Part shown: piece by piece, positions 27,454 to 36,902 of the stretch
Layout of the letters: every line of letters begins with the position of its first letter
How positions within the stretch are numbered: position 1 is the stretch's first letter
DNA from: Polaribacter vadi
Lineage (GTDB): Bacteria; Bacteroidota; Bacteroidia; Flavobacteriales; Flavobacteriaceae
Reading direction: 5' to 3'
NCBI RefSeq assembly: GCF_001761365.1
Contig: NZ_CP017477.1
Span: 3,152,001 to 3,216,000, forward strand
Length of the DNA stretch: 64,000 nt
Made by a program: the position numbers and the translations under genes
The notes under the pieces: generated by a model
Database searches by the model: none
What the model saw: the letters and a program-made list of their open reading frames with translations, nothing else
What the model was told of the DNA's origin: nothing

Positions 27454-30246
27454 ATGAGTTTTAAAAAGAATCTATTTTTACTCTTTTTTTTTATTTCTGG
27501 TCTTTTAATTGGGCAGGAAATTCCACCAATTTTAAAATTTCAACCAGAAGATTATAGGGCTGAGAATCAAAATTGGGCCATAACTCAAAATAAGAATAAA
27601 ACCATATTTGTTGCAAATAACGAAGGTTTATTAGAATATAATGGAGCAATATGGACACTGAATCCTTCTTCAGACAATACTGTAATTAGATCTTTGTTAG
27701 CAGATGAAGATAAAATTTATAGTGGATCTTATATGGAATTTGGTTTTTGGAAAAAAGATCAAAAAGGAATTTTAAACTACAAATCCATTTCAAAAAAAAT
27801 AGAAGACAAGCTTTTTGAGGATGAAAATATTTGGAATATAAAAAAATATCAAAAATGGATTTTATTTCAATCATTACATCGCATTTATTTTTACAATATT
27901 GAAACAGAAGAGATAAATTATCTCACAGATTTTAATAATTACTATCGAATTTTTGAGATTGATGCTGTTATTTATATCTTTAAAAAGGATGGATCTTTAG
28001 TGAAATTAGAAAACGGAAAAGAGGTTTTAATTACTTTTTTTCCAGAAAAGTACAATGTTAAACTGGTTTTAAATCTTTTTAAAATTGATAATGATTTCTT
28101 AGTTTTAACAAGAAGTGAAGGTTTTTTTCTTATTGAAAATGGTAACGTAAAAAAATGGGATGCACCTGTAAATCAAGAATTTAAAAAAGATCAAATATTT
28201 TGCGGAATTCGTTTAAAAGACAACTCTTTTATGTTAGGCACAATTTCAAATGGAGTTTTGCATATTTCATCAAAAGGAGAGGTAATTAATAGAATAGATC
28301 AAACTGTTGGTTTAACAAATAATACAGTATTGTATTTATATGAAGATGAAGATGGCAATGTGTGGTCGGCTTTAGATAATGGAATAAATTGCCTAAATAA
28401 CCAGTCTTTTATAAAAGAATTTAATGATGATGATGGTCATTTTGGAACAACATATTGCTCTTTAAGTTTTGATGATAAAATTTATATTGGTACAAATCAA
28501 GGGCTTTTCTATAAGGCAAAAAACACAAACGAGCCTCTAAAAAAAGTATCAGGAATTACAGGTCAAATTTGGTCGCTATTTGCTACAAATGGCGATTTGT
28601 TATGTGGTCATACTTCAGGAACGTATCAAATTAAAAATAATACAGCTTTAAAAATTACCGATTTTTCAGGAACTTGGAATTTTAGAGAAATTCCTGAAAA
28701 ATCAAATTTAATTTTACAAGGGCATTACTCAGGAATGAGCATTTTAGAAAAACAAAATGGTATTTGGAGCTTAAGAAATAAGTTAGAAGGTTTTCAAAAC
28801 TCTGCTCGTTTTTTCGAATTGATAAACTCAAAAGATGTTTTTGTAAATCATGAATATAAAGGAGTTTATAAATTGGTTTTTGATGATGATTATCAAAACT
28901 TTAAAGAGAATAACTTATTGTCGACTGTAGAAAAAGGAAAAGGTTCTGGTTTAACAAAATACGATGATAACCTTCTTTATAGTTATAATAAAGGTGTTTT
29001 TAGATTAAATCCGTCAACAAATAATTTTGAGAAAGATTCAGTATTTAGTTCGCTTTTCTCTTCTGATGAATATGTATCTGGAAAACTAATTAGCGATAAA
29101 AATAACAAGCTCTGGTCTTTTAATAAAAGCACTATTAGTTATTTGGAAAAAGGACCTATCGAAAATAAGTTTAGTATTAATTTCATTCCTGTTCAAAGTT
29201 ATTTAAGGAAAACGACTGTTAGTTTTGAAAATATATCAAACGTTTATAATAATAGTTACTTGATAGGAAAAACAAACGGTTATTTGCTTTTAGATTTAGA
29301 TAAGAAACAAGATTTTGCACATAAAATTTATTTAAATAATATAATTCTAAAAAATGCTGATACTTTAGGAGTTAATTTACAGAAAGCTGGTGATTTTAAA
29401 GCGGATCAAAATTCGATTGAATTTCAGTTTAGTAGTCCTGTTTATAACAAATACGAGTTCATAAATTATCAATATCAAATAAATGATACAAACTGGATAG
29501 ATTTAGGAAATACATCTTCTTTAAATTTTGAAAATTTATCTTTTGGAACTTATGAAGTAAAGCTAAGGTCTACTATTGCAAATAATTTATCAGACAATAC
29601 TATTAGCTATACTTTTAGGATTAATCCGCCAATTTATTTTACTACAACAGCAATTGTATTATATATTTTACTCTTTTTATCAATTGTGTTTTTTGTTCAT
29701 AAATTTTATAAAAAGCATTATAGAAAACGTCATAAAAAATTAGTTGAATATAATTTTAGACAGTTGGAAGTTCAAAAAATTAAAACAGATCAAGAAGTTA
29801 TTAAGTTAACGAACGAAAAGTTAAGCCAAGAAATTGAAAGTAAAAATAGAGAATTGGCAATTTCTACAATGAGTATTATTAAAAGAAACGAGTTTTTAAG
29901 AAGTATTAAAAAGGAATTAAAACAAAACCCACAAATAGATGATTCAAACCCTATTTATAAATTAATAGAGAAAAATTTGAACAGCACAAAAGATTGGGAC
30001 TTTTTTAAAGAAGCTTTTAATAACGCAGATAAAGACTTTTTAAAGAGAGCAAAAAAACTACATCCTGACTTAACACATAACAACTTAAAATTTTGTGCAT
30101 ATTTAAGATTGAACTTAACTTCTAAAGAAATTGCACCTTTATTAAATATCTCTGTGAAAAGTGTAGAAATTAGAAGATACAGATTAAGGAAAAAGTTAAA
30201 TTTATCTTCAAAAACCAATTTAACCGATTATATTTTGAGTATTTAA
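27454..30246 (+). CDS. Membrane-bound regulator: propeller sensor, Y_Y_Y domain and LuxR-type HTH
   Basis: Protein of 930 residues from the ATG at 27454; the open frame extends 34 codons upstream into glpF, but a signal peptide begins at this ATG (MSFKKNLFLLFFFISGLLIG). The periplasmic part (about 25-640) has repeated propeller-type segments (e.g. NNTVLYLYEDEDGNVWSAL), then a Y_Y_Y domain (about 640-725, YQYQINDTNWIDLGN), a membrane helix (730-752), a coiled coil and a C-terminal HTH (about 884-917, LTSKEIAPLLNISVKSVEI). It is a one-protein transmembrane activator with no kinase or receiver. It most likely senses a glycan fragment and controls the susCD genes 251 bp downstream. Confidence 0.88.
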   Translation: MSFKKNLFLLFFFISGLLIGQEIPPILKFQPEDYRAENQNWAITQNKNKTIFVANNEGLLEYNGAIWTLNPSSDNTVIRSLLADEDKIYSGSYMEFGFWKKDQKGILNYKSISKKIEDKLFEDENIWNIKKYQKWILFQSLHRIYFYNIETEEINYLTDFNNYYRIFEIDAVIYIFKKDGSLVKLENGKEVLITFFPEKYNVKLVLNLFKIDNDFLVLTRSEGFFLIENGNVKKWDAPVNQEFKKDQIFCGIRLKDNSFMLGTISNGVLHISSKGEVINRIDQTVGLTNNTVLYLYEDEDGNVWSALDNGINCLNNQSFIKEFNDDDGHFGTTYCSLSFDDKIYIGTNQGLFYKAKNTNEPLKKVSGITGQIWSLFATNGDLLCGHTSGTYQIKNNTALKITDFSGTWNFREIPEKSNLILQGHYSGMSILEKQNGIWSLRNKLEGFQNSARFFELINSKDVFVNHEYKGVYKLVFDDDYQNFKENNLLSTVEKGKGSGLTKYDDNLLYSYNKGVFRLNPSTNNFEKDSVFSSLFSSDEYVSGKLISDKNNKLWSFNKSTISYLEKGPIENKFSINFIPVQSYLRKTTVSFENISNVYNNSYLIGKTNGYLLLDLDKKQDFAHKIYLNNIILKNADTLGVNLQKAGDFKADQNSIEFQFSSPVYNKYEFINYQYQINDTNWIDLGNTSSLNFENLSFGTYEVKLRSTIANNLSDNTISYTFRINPPIYFTTTAIVLYILLFLSIVFFVHKFYKKHYRKRHKKLVEYNFRQLEVQKIKTDQEVIKLTNEKLSQEIESKNRELAISTMSIIKRNEFLRSIKKELKQNPQIDDSNPIYKLIEKNLNSTKDWDFFKEAFNNADKDFLKRAKKLHPDLTHNNLKFCAYLRLNLTSKEIAPLLNISVKSVEIRRYRLRKKLNLSSKTNLTDYILSI

Positions 30247-30256
30247 GCAATAATAC

Positions 30257-30278
30257 ACCTCTACATTACCTCTACATT
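30257..30278. promoter_or_regulatory. Tandem 11-bp direct repeat upstream of susC
   Basis: ACCTCTACATT twice in a row (30257-30267, 30268-30278), just after the regulator gene. The 11-bp step is one helical turn, as expected for a paired HTH site. It could bind the adjacent regulator (inference). Confidence 0.4.
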
Positions 30279-30424
30279 TTTATATATTTTATTTTTATGC
30301 TATATTTAAAATGCTAATTTCCCTTTATTTTATAGTGTTTTTTATCATATTGATAATAAGTAGGTTTTTTGTAAAGGTTAAATTAACACTACATACTTCA
30401 ATATAAACATATATTTGATTCTAA

Positions 30425-30443
30425 GTTAATGTTATGTTAATGT
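30425..30443 (+). promoter_or_regulatory. Direct repeats GTTAATGT near the susC promoter
   Basis: GTTAATGT at 30425-30432 and 30436-30443, 11 bp apart, sit 20 bp upstream of a -7-like TAATTTCG (30463-30470). Placement near -35 fits an activator site. Confidence 0.42.
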
Positions 30444-30497
30444 CGTTACAATTAGACGTTCATAATTTCGACAAAAAATTAAAACCAAAAATTATTT

Positions 30498-33400
30498 ATG
30501 ATGGTCAAATCAATTAATCAAAGAAAACAAATAGTTGTTGCTTTCTTGTTCTTTTTTGCATTCAGTATTTCAGCATTCGCACAAAAAACAATTAAAGGAA
30601 CAGTTTTAGATGAGTCTGGCATGCCTTTGCCTGGAGCATCAGTTTCTATAAAAGGAACAACAAAAGGAACATCCACAAATTTTGATGGAGAATTTTCATT
30701 AATAGTTAGTGAAAATGCAAAAACTTTAATTATAGCTTATTTAGGGTATAAAACTAAAGAAGTTGCTATTACAACAGACCCTATAAAAGTTACTATTTTA
30801 CCTGAAGAAAATGCTTTAGATGAAATTATAGTTGTTGGTTATGGAACTAGAAAAAGAAGCGATTTAGTGGGTGCTGTTGCAAAAGCAGATTTATCGAAAG
30901 CAACTGCAACTCCAACTTCAGATGTAACAGAAATGTTAAGAGGTAGGGTTTCTGGTTTACAAGTAGATGTTGGTGGAGGTTCTTTAAGACCTGGAGGAAC
31001 ATCAGAAATCTTACTAAGAGGTAGAAGTTCTATAGAAGGTAATGTAAGTGGAATTTATGTGGTAGATGGTATTATTAGAGAAGGTGGTATCGAAGATATA
31101 AATCCTGATGATATAGAATCTATCGAAGTTTTAAAAGATGCTTCTGCACAGGCAATTTATGGTGCAAAAGGTTCTAATGGTGTAATTTTAATTACAACTA
31201 AAAGAGGAGGAAATAATAAAGTAAACGTTTCTTATCATGGTTTTTTAACCACTAAAAAATTGGAAAGAAATTTTGATGTTTACAGTGGTCAAGAATTTGC
31301 TCAATTAAGAAGAGAAGCAGTAAGGTCTACAAATGCAAATGACGCGTATTCAGATGATGCAGATATTTTTAGTGCTATAGAATTAAATGCTATCAATAAT
31401 AACGAATTTGTAGATTGGGAAGAAGAATTGGTGGCTCCAGGTATTGTAAATAGTCACTCTTTAAGTATTGTTGGAGGTACAGAAATTACTAAAGTTTACG
31501 GAAGTATTAGTTATTTTAACGAAGAAGGAATTATACCATCATCTAACTATACAAGAAAAAATTTACGTTTAAATGTAGATCAAAAAATTACAGATAAAAT
31601 TTCTGCTAGGTTTGATATTAACCTTCTTAATGATTTATCTGAAAGAGCTGCAAATGTAAATGTTATTACAACATCTCCTTTAGGAAGAGCTTATAATGAT
31701 GATGGAACTATAACGCGTTTTCCAAGTGGAGAAGATGGAACAGCTGTTAATCCTTTATGGAATTTAAGAGAACAAGACCATGATGAAAAAGGAAACGATT
31801 TTGTGGTAAATTTTATACCAACATATCAAATTACAGATGATTTAAAATATCAGTTAACAACTTCTTTAACAAGAAAATCTTCAGAAAGAGGTCAATATCA
31901 ATCTTCTTTAAGTAGTTCTGGAGATTCAGATAGAGGAATTGCTAGAATAGACAATCAGTTAAGAGAAGCGTTTTTTATTGAAAACATTCTAACCTATAAC
32001 AAGGAGTTTAATTCAGATAATATTTTCAACTTAACATTGGTGCAAACCATGGATGAGAATAAGTATACACAAACTTTTACAGAAGGAAGAGGTTTTCCAA
32101 ACGAAAGTTTAGGATATGATGGAATTACAAATGCTATTGGAGGTGTAGATGTTTTTCGTAATAAAACAAAGACAAGAAATTTATCTTACATGGCTAGAGC
32201 TCGTTACGATTTTCTAAACAAATATCAAGTAGTTGGTACTGTAAGAAGAGATGGTTCTTCTGTAAATGCAGCAGATTTTAAATGGACTACAAACCCAGCA
32301 ATTGGTCTTTCTTGGAAAGCACATAATGAGGAATTTATTCAAAATTTAGAGAAAATTCAAGAATTGAAGTTAAGAGTAACGTATGGTTCTTTAATTAACT
32401 CTTTAAGTACACCTTATACTTCTTTATTTACTGCAGAAGGTCAAAACTATGTTTTTGATGGTGAATCTGCATCTGGGTATTCACCTTCTGTGGTTTTACC
32501 AAATCCAAAATTAGAGCATGAAAGAATAACAACGTTAAATATTGGTTTAGATTTTTCTATTTTCGATAGGTTTTTATCTGGTAGTGTAGAATATTATGAT
32601 CAAGTAACCTCTAATTTATTGTTGAGAAGAGGAGTGCCATCTACAACAGGTTATCAATTTACATACTTTAATGCAGGTGAAGCTAAAAACTCTGGTTTAG
32701 AATTAAGTTTAACTGCCAATTTAATAAATAATGATGATTTTAAGTGGTCAGTTTCTACAATTTGGTCTAACAACAAAAATGAATTATTATCATTATATAA
32801 TGATGGTGATGGAAATGCGATCTTAGAAGATGATGCTTATAATTATTATGTTGGGCAACCAACCAATGTTTTAAGACAATATCAATTTGATGGTATTTGG
32901 CAAGAAGGTGATGATTTTGCAAATGCACCACAAGCTAATCCAGATTCTGCACTTACGCAAACAGATTTAAGACCTGGAGATATTAAAGTTAAAGATACAA
33001 ATGGTTTGGATGCAGAAGGAAATTTAACAGGAATTCCTGATGGCAAAATAACACAAGAAGATCGAGTTTTTACAGATCCAAATCCAGATTGGTTTGCATC
33101 TTTTTCTTCTACAATGCAGTATAAAGGTTTCGACTTATTTTTAGATTTTTATGCTGTAGAAGGAGCAACAAAAGTAAATCCATTTTTATCAGACTTTAAT
33201 AATGGAGGAACTATTTCAGGAAAATTAAATGGAGTTAAAGTTCCATATTACACTCCAGAGAATCCTTCAACAACATTTCCTAGAGCAAATTTTGATGCTG
33301 CCCCTCAATACTTAAATTCTTTAGCAATTAAAGATGCATCTTATTTAAGATTAAGAACAGTAAGTTTAGGATATACTTTGCCAGATGCAGTAACTTCTAA

Positions 33401-33569
33401 ATTACAGTTAGATCAAATTAAAGTATATGTTACTGGAACCAATTTGTTTACAAATACAGATTATATTGGGTATAGTCCAGAGGTAAATATTAGAAGTACA
33501 TTTTCTAATGCAGACACAGGATATCCAGATGCAACAGCGTTTACTTTTGGAGTAAAAGTTAAATTATAA
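30498..33569 (+). CDS. SusC/RagA-family TonB-linked outer membrane transporter
   Basis: Protein of 1023 residues with a signal peptide (about 1-28, ending SAFAQ), a CarboxypepD_reg-like domain (about 30-110, TIKGTVLDESGMPLPGASVS), the SusC hallmark IIVVGYGTRKRSDL (about 109-122), a plug with VLKDASAQAIYGAKGSNGVI, and a barrel ending in FTFGVKVKL. It imports oligosaccharides with its lid partner SusD, which starts 11 bp downstream. With GH16 and GH3 enzymes behind it, a beta-glucan such as laminarin is the likely ligand. Confidence 0.97.
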   Translation: MMVKSINQRKQIVVAFLFFFAFSISAFAQKTIKGTVLDESGMPLPGASVSIKGTTKGTSTNFDGEFSLIVSENAKTLIIAYLGYKTKEVAITTDPIKVTILPEENALDEIIVVGYGTRKRSDLVGAVAKADLSKATATPTSDVTEMLRGRVSGLQVDVGGGSLRPGGTSEILLRGRSSIEGNVSGIYVVDGIIREGGIEDINPDDIESIEVLKDASAQAIYGAKGSNGVILITTKRGGNNKVNVSYHGFLTTKKLERNFDVYSGQEFAQLRREAVRSTNANDAYSDDADIFSAIELNAINNNEFVDWEEELVAPGIVNSHSLSIVGGTEITKVYGSISYFNEEGIIPSSNYTRKNLRLNVDQKITDKISARFDINLLNDLSERAANVNVITTSPLGRAYNDDGTITRFPSGEDGTAVNPLWNLREQDHDEKGNDFVVNFIPTYQITDDLKYQLTTSLTRKSSERGQYQSSLSSSGDSDRGIARIDNQLREAFFIENILTYNKEFNSDNIFNLTLVQTMDENKYTQTFTEGRGFPNESLGYDGITNAIGGVDVFRNKTKTRNLSYMARARYDFLNKYQVVGTVRRDGSSVNAADFKWTTNPAIGLSWKAHNEEFIQNLEKIQELKLRVTYGSLINSLSTPYTSLFTAEGQNYVFDGESASGYSPSVVLPNPKLEHERITTLNIGLDFSIFDRFLSGSVEYYDQVTSNLLLRRGVPSTTGYQFTYFNAGEAKNSGLELSLTANLINNDDFKWSVSTIWSNNKNELLSLYNDGDGNAILEDDAYNYYVGQPTNVLRQYQFDGIWQEGDDFANAPQANPDSALTQTDLRPGDIKVKDTNGLDAEGNLTGIPDGKITQEDRVFTDPNPDWFASFSSTMQYKGFDLFLDFYAVEGATKVNPFLSDFNNGGTISGKLNGVKVPYYTPENPSTTFPRANFDAAPQYLNSLAIKDASYLRLRTVSLGYTLPDAVTSKLQLDQIKVYVTGTNLFTNTDYIGYSPEVNIRSTFSNADTGYPDATAFTFGVKVKL

Positions 33570-33580
33570 TACAAAACATC

Positions 33581-35206
33581 ATGAAAAATAATATTATGTA
33601 TTCAAAAATTAAAAAAAGCACACTATTACTTGCAGTTATGTTTTTAGTAGTATCATGTGATGGTTATTTAGACGAACAACCAACCACATTAATAGATGCA
33701 GATTATATTTATACTACAGAAGATGGTTTAAAATCTGGTGTAGTTAGTTTGTATAAATTCGATAGAGATCGTTATGATAGAAGCACAGAAGATTATATGG
33801 GTGCTGTATTAATGCAATCAAGATCAGACTTAACGTTTAGTAGATCTGGTTATACAGGATTAATGGGTAGATATGAAAGAGGAATCTCTCCTGTAGATTA
33901 TGGTTCAAACCTTGCATCAACCTTGTTTTGGAAGCATTTTTATAATATGACTAATAAAGCTACAGATATTATAAATGCAGCTGAAGTTGTAGAAGGTGTA
34001 GATACTGCTACAAAAAATCAAATAATTGCAGAAGCAAAATTTTTTAGAGCTCATTCTTATTTCTTTTTATATAGAATGTATAATAATATCTTTGTAACCA
34101 CTAAGTCTGTAACTGTAGAAAATGCTTTTGATGTTGTAGAAACAAGTTCTACAAAAGAAGAAATTTTCTCTTTAATAAACAGCGATTTACAATTTGCGGT
34201 AGATAATTTACAATGGAATGTTAGTTTTGGAAGAATCTCTAAAGGAACTGCAAAACATGTAAAAGCAAAAGTTGCAATGTGGCAAGGTGATTGGGCTGAA
34301 GCAAAAAAACAAGCTTTAGATGTTATCGAAGATCCAATGAGTCCTCATAGTTTAGTGGCAACAACTGCAGATGTTTTTAAAGGTGATAAAAATAATTCAG
34401 AGCAATTATATGTTATCCAAACAGATAATGAACTTTTAGGAGGAGGAGATGTAACCATGATGAATGCAAATTTTGTAACGCAATATTTTCAAATACCAGG
34501 TATTGTAGAAGATTTAGAGCAAGGAGGAAGAGGTTTCTCAAGAGTTATTCCAAATAATTATTTGCTAGATTTATTAGCAGAAGATCCTAATGATACTAGA
34601 GATGATAATACATACTTTAGATTAAATTATTTTTATAACGATGTTAATAATTTGCCTGCAGGTAAAAATGTAGGAGATGTAATTGATATTTATAAACCAA
34701 TATCAGCAGCAAATCCAGATGGAGATCAATATCAAAGATATTTTCAAAGGTTGCACCCTTCTTGTGTTAAATTTAATGAAGAAGATGATGATGCAACATC
34801 ATATAGAAATAGAACAAGTGCTTTGGTGTACAGGTTAGCAGAAACATATTTAATTGCTGCAGAAGCAATAATGCGTTCTTCAGGAGATCCTTTACCATAT
34901 ATTAATGCTGTAAGAACTAGGGCAAATGCAGCTCCAGTAACCACAATTTCAGAACAAATAATTTTAGATGAAAGAGCTAGAGAATTATCTTTTGAAGGTC
35001 AACGTTGGTTTACATTAAAAAGAATGGGTCAAGAGGTTATCAATCGTCAAATTAGAACGTATGCTGGAGCTGGAGATTTCTATCCTGCCAATTTAGGTTC
35101 TAAAGATCCAAGAACAAACTGGCAAGATCATTTTATTAACTGGCCTATTTTTCAAGAAGATTTAGATCTTTTAGGACCAAATTATCCTCAGAATTTAGGA
35201 TACTAA
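33581..35206 (+). CDS. SusD/RagB-family glycan-binding lipoprotein
   Basis: Protein of 541 residues. The lipobox FLVVSC puts the lipidated cysteine at residue 26 (residue 21 if the second ATG at 33596 is used). SusD hallmarks: DEQPTTLIDADYIYTTEDGL at the N-terminus, AEAKFFRAHSYFFLYRMY (helical TPR-like core), YLIAAEAIMR and the C-terminal ERARELSFEGQRWFTLKRMG. It forms the surface lid on SusC and binds the glycan. A hairpin lies 30 bp after its stop. Confidence 0.96.
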   Translation: MKNNIMYSKIKKSTLLLAVMFLVVSCDGYLDEQPTTLIDADYIYTTEDGLKSGVVSLYKFDRDRYDRSTEDYMGAVLMQSRSDLTFSRSGYTGLMGRYERGISPVDYGSNLASTLFWKHFYNMTNKATDIINAAEVVEGVDTATKNQIIAEAKFFRAHSYFFLYRMYNNIFVTTKSVTVENAFDVVETSSTKEEIFSLINSDLQFAVDNLQWNVSFGRISKGTAKHVKAKVAMWQGDWAEAKKQALDVIEDPMSPHSLVATTADVFKGDKNNSEQLYVIQTDNELLGGGDVTMMNANFVTQYFQIPGIVEDLEQGGRGFSRVIPNNYLLDLLAEDPNDTRDDNTYFRLNYFYNDVNNLPAGKNVGDVIDIYKPISAANPDGDQYQRYFQRLHPSCVKFNEEDDDATSYRNRTSALVYRLAETYLIAAEAIMRSSGDPLPYINAVRTRANAAPVTTISEQIILDERARELSFEGQRWFTLKRMGQEVINRQIRTYAGAGDFYPANLGSKDPRTNWQDHFINWPIFQEDLDLLGPNYPQNLGY

Positions 35207-35236
35207 AATTTATAAAATAATACATTTATTTAAGAT

Positions 35237-35276
35237 GAGTATCGAAAATAGAATTCCTATTATTTTTTCGATACTC
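35237..35276 (+). terminator. Hairpin after susD (terminator or processing site)
   Basis: GAGTATCGAAAA (35237-35248) pairs with TTTTCGATACTC (35265-35276), followed by a T-rich stretch. It sits between susCD and the enzyme genes on the same strand, so it may lower enzyme expression relative to SusCD. Confidence 0.6.
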
Positions 35277-35312
35277 TTCTTTATTTGGAATTTTTTTCTT
35301 TAATTTTTACAT

Positions 35313-36899
35313 ATGCGTTTTTTATCAATACTTATAATAACTCTCTTGTTTTTTTCTTGTGATAGTACTTTACCAGAAAAAAAGATAGATTTTGCAGATA
35401 ATCCTGTTGTTGCTCACAGAGGAGCTTGGAAAACTAAAAACCTGCCTCAAAATTCAATTGCATCTTTAAAGGAAGCAATCAATTTAAAATGTACTGGAAG
35501 TGAATTTGATGTTCGAATCACCAAAGACAATGTTTTAATTGTAACGCATGATAAAGAGTATAACAATTTAATTATCGAAGAAACCAATTATAAGGAATTA
35601 GCTAAAACAACCCTTTTTAATGGAGAAAAACTACCTACTTTAAAAGAATATTTGTTAGCAGGAATGCAAAATAATGTTGCAACAGGTTTGGTTTTAGAAA
35701 TTAAACCAAGAGCCACAAAAGAAAAAAATAATATTATTGTAGATAAAATTTTGGCTTTAGTTGATGAATTAAAAGCAGAAAACTACATCCATTCTTACAT
35801 TAGCTTTAGTTTAGATATTTTAAAAAGAATTGCAGAAAAAAAGCGAACTGCAAAAACACAATATTTAGATGGATCTAAATCTCCAGAATCATTAAAAAAA
35901 TCAGGAATTACAGGTCTGGATTATATCATTTATAAATTAAAAAATAAGGAGCAATTTATTAAAGAAGCAAAAAAAATAGGAATCACTTTAAATGCTTGGA
36001 CAGCAAATTCTATAGATAATATAGATTGGTTGTTGGCAAACAAATTTGATTATATCACTACAAATGAGCCAGAATTAGTTTTTCAGAGGATAAAAAAATC
36101 GCCAATTAAAAAAGGATACTCATTAGTTTGGAGTGATGAATTTAATTATAAAGGCAAACCAGACCACACAAAATGGGGTTATGATTATGGTTTTATTGCA
36201 AATGAAGAAGAACAATATTATACAGATAGTTTAAAAAATGCGAGAGTAGAAGGTGGAAAATTAATTATCGAAACTCACAAAGAAACAATTATCAATAAAG
36301 ATTATGGCAATCCAGAATTTTTAAAGAAAAGTTGGAAAAAATATGCAGCCGAACGTAAAACAGCAAAATATACAGCTGCAAGATTAACCACAAAAGACTT
36401 GGCTTCATGGAAATATGGACGTTTTGAAATTAAAGCAAAACTTCCAGAAGGTGTAGGTTTATGGCCTGCAGTTTGGATGTTAGGAGAAAATAAAACTGAA
36501 GTTGGTTGGCCAGAAGCTGGTGAAATTGACATTATGGAACATGTTGGTTTTAATAATGATACCATTTTTGGAACTGTACACACAAAAGCATACAATCATA
36601 ATAAAAAAACAGAACAGGGTAGAAGCATTTTTATTGATAAACCTTATGATGATTTTCAAGTTTTTGCTTTGGAATGGACTCCAGAAAAAATGGATTTTAT
36701 TTTAAACGACACTGTTTATAATACCTTTAAAAACGAACATAAAACAACTGCAGAATGGCCTTTTGATCAACCATTTTATTTAATTTTAAATGTTGCAGTT
36801 GGTGGGATGTTAGGAGGTCAAAAAGGAATAGATGATTCCGTTTTTCCTCAGCAAATGGTTGTTGAATATGTTAGAATTTATCAAAAAGAAAAGGAATAA
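35313..36899 (+). CDS. Lipoprotein fusing a glycerophosphodiesterase domain to a GH16 glucanase
   Basis: Protein of 528 residues with lipobox LFFSC (Cys16). The GDPD domain (about 31-258) has the catalytic pair H35 (AHRGAW) and H79 (VTHD), and the metal ligands E64, D66 and probably E129 (LVLEIKP), so it appears active. The GH16 domain (about 269-528) has WSDEFN, GRFEIKAKLPEGVGLWPAVW and the catalytic motif EIDIME (nucleophile E404, acid/base E409) typical of beta-1,3-glucanases. GDPD enzymes split glycerophosphodiesters; GH16 enzymes cut beta-glucan chains. One membrane-anchored protein doing both suggests a glucan with phosphoglycerol groups (inference). The next gene starts 3 bp later. Confidence 0.93.
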   Translation: MRFLSILIITLLFFSCDSTLPEKKIDFADNPVVAHRGAWKTKNLPQNSIASLKEAINLKCTGSEFDVRITKDNVLIVTHDKEYNNLIIEETNYKELAKTTLFNGEKLPTLKEYLLAGMQNNVATGLVLEIKPRATKEKNNIIVDKILALVDELKAENYIHSYISFSLDILKRIAEKKRTAKTQYLDGSKSPESLKKSGITGLDYIIYKLKNKEQFIKEAKKIGITLNAWTANSIDNIDWLLANKFDYITTNEPELVFQRIKKSPIKKGYSLVWSDEFNYKGKPDHTKWGYDYGFIANEEEQYYTDSLKNARVEGGKLIIETHKETIINKDYGNPEFLKKSWKKYAAERKTAKYTAARLTTKDLASWKYGRFEIKAKLPEGVGLWPAVWMLGENKTEVGWPEAGEIDIMEHVGFNNDTIFGTVHTKAYNHNKKTEQGRSIFIDKPYDDFQVFALEWTPEKMDFILNDTVYNTFKNEHKTTAEWPFDQPFYLILNVAVGGMLGGQKGIDDSVFPQQMVVEYVRIYQKEKE

Positions 36900-36902
36900 A
36901 AC

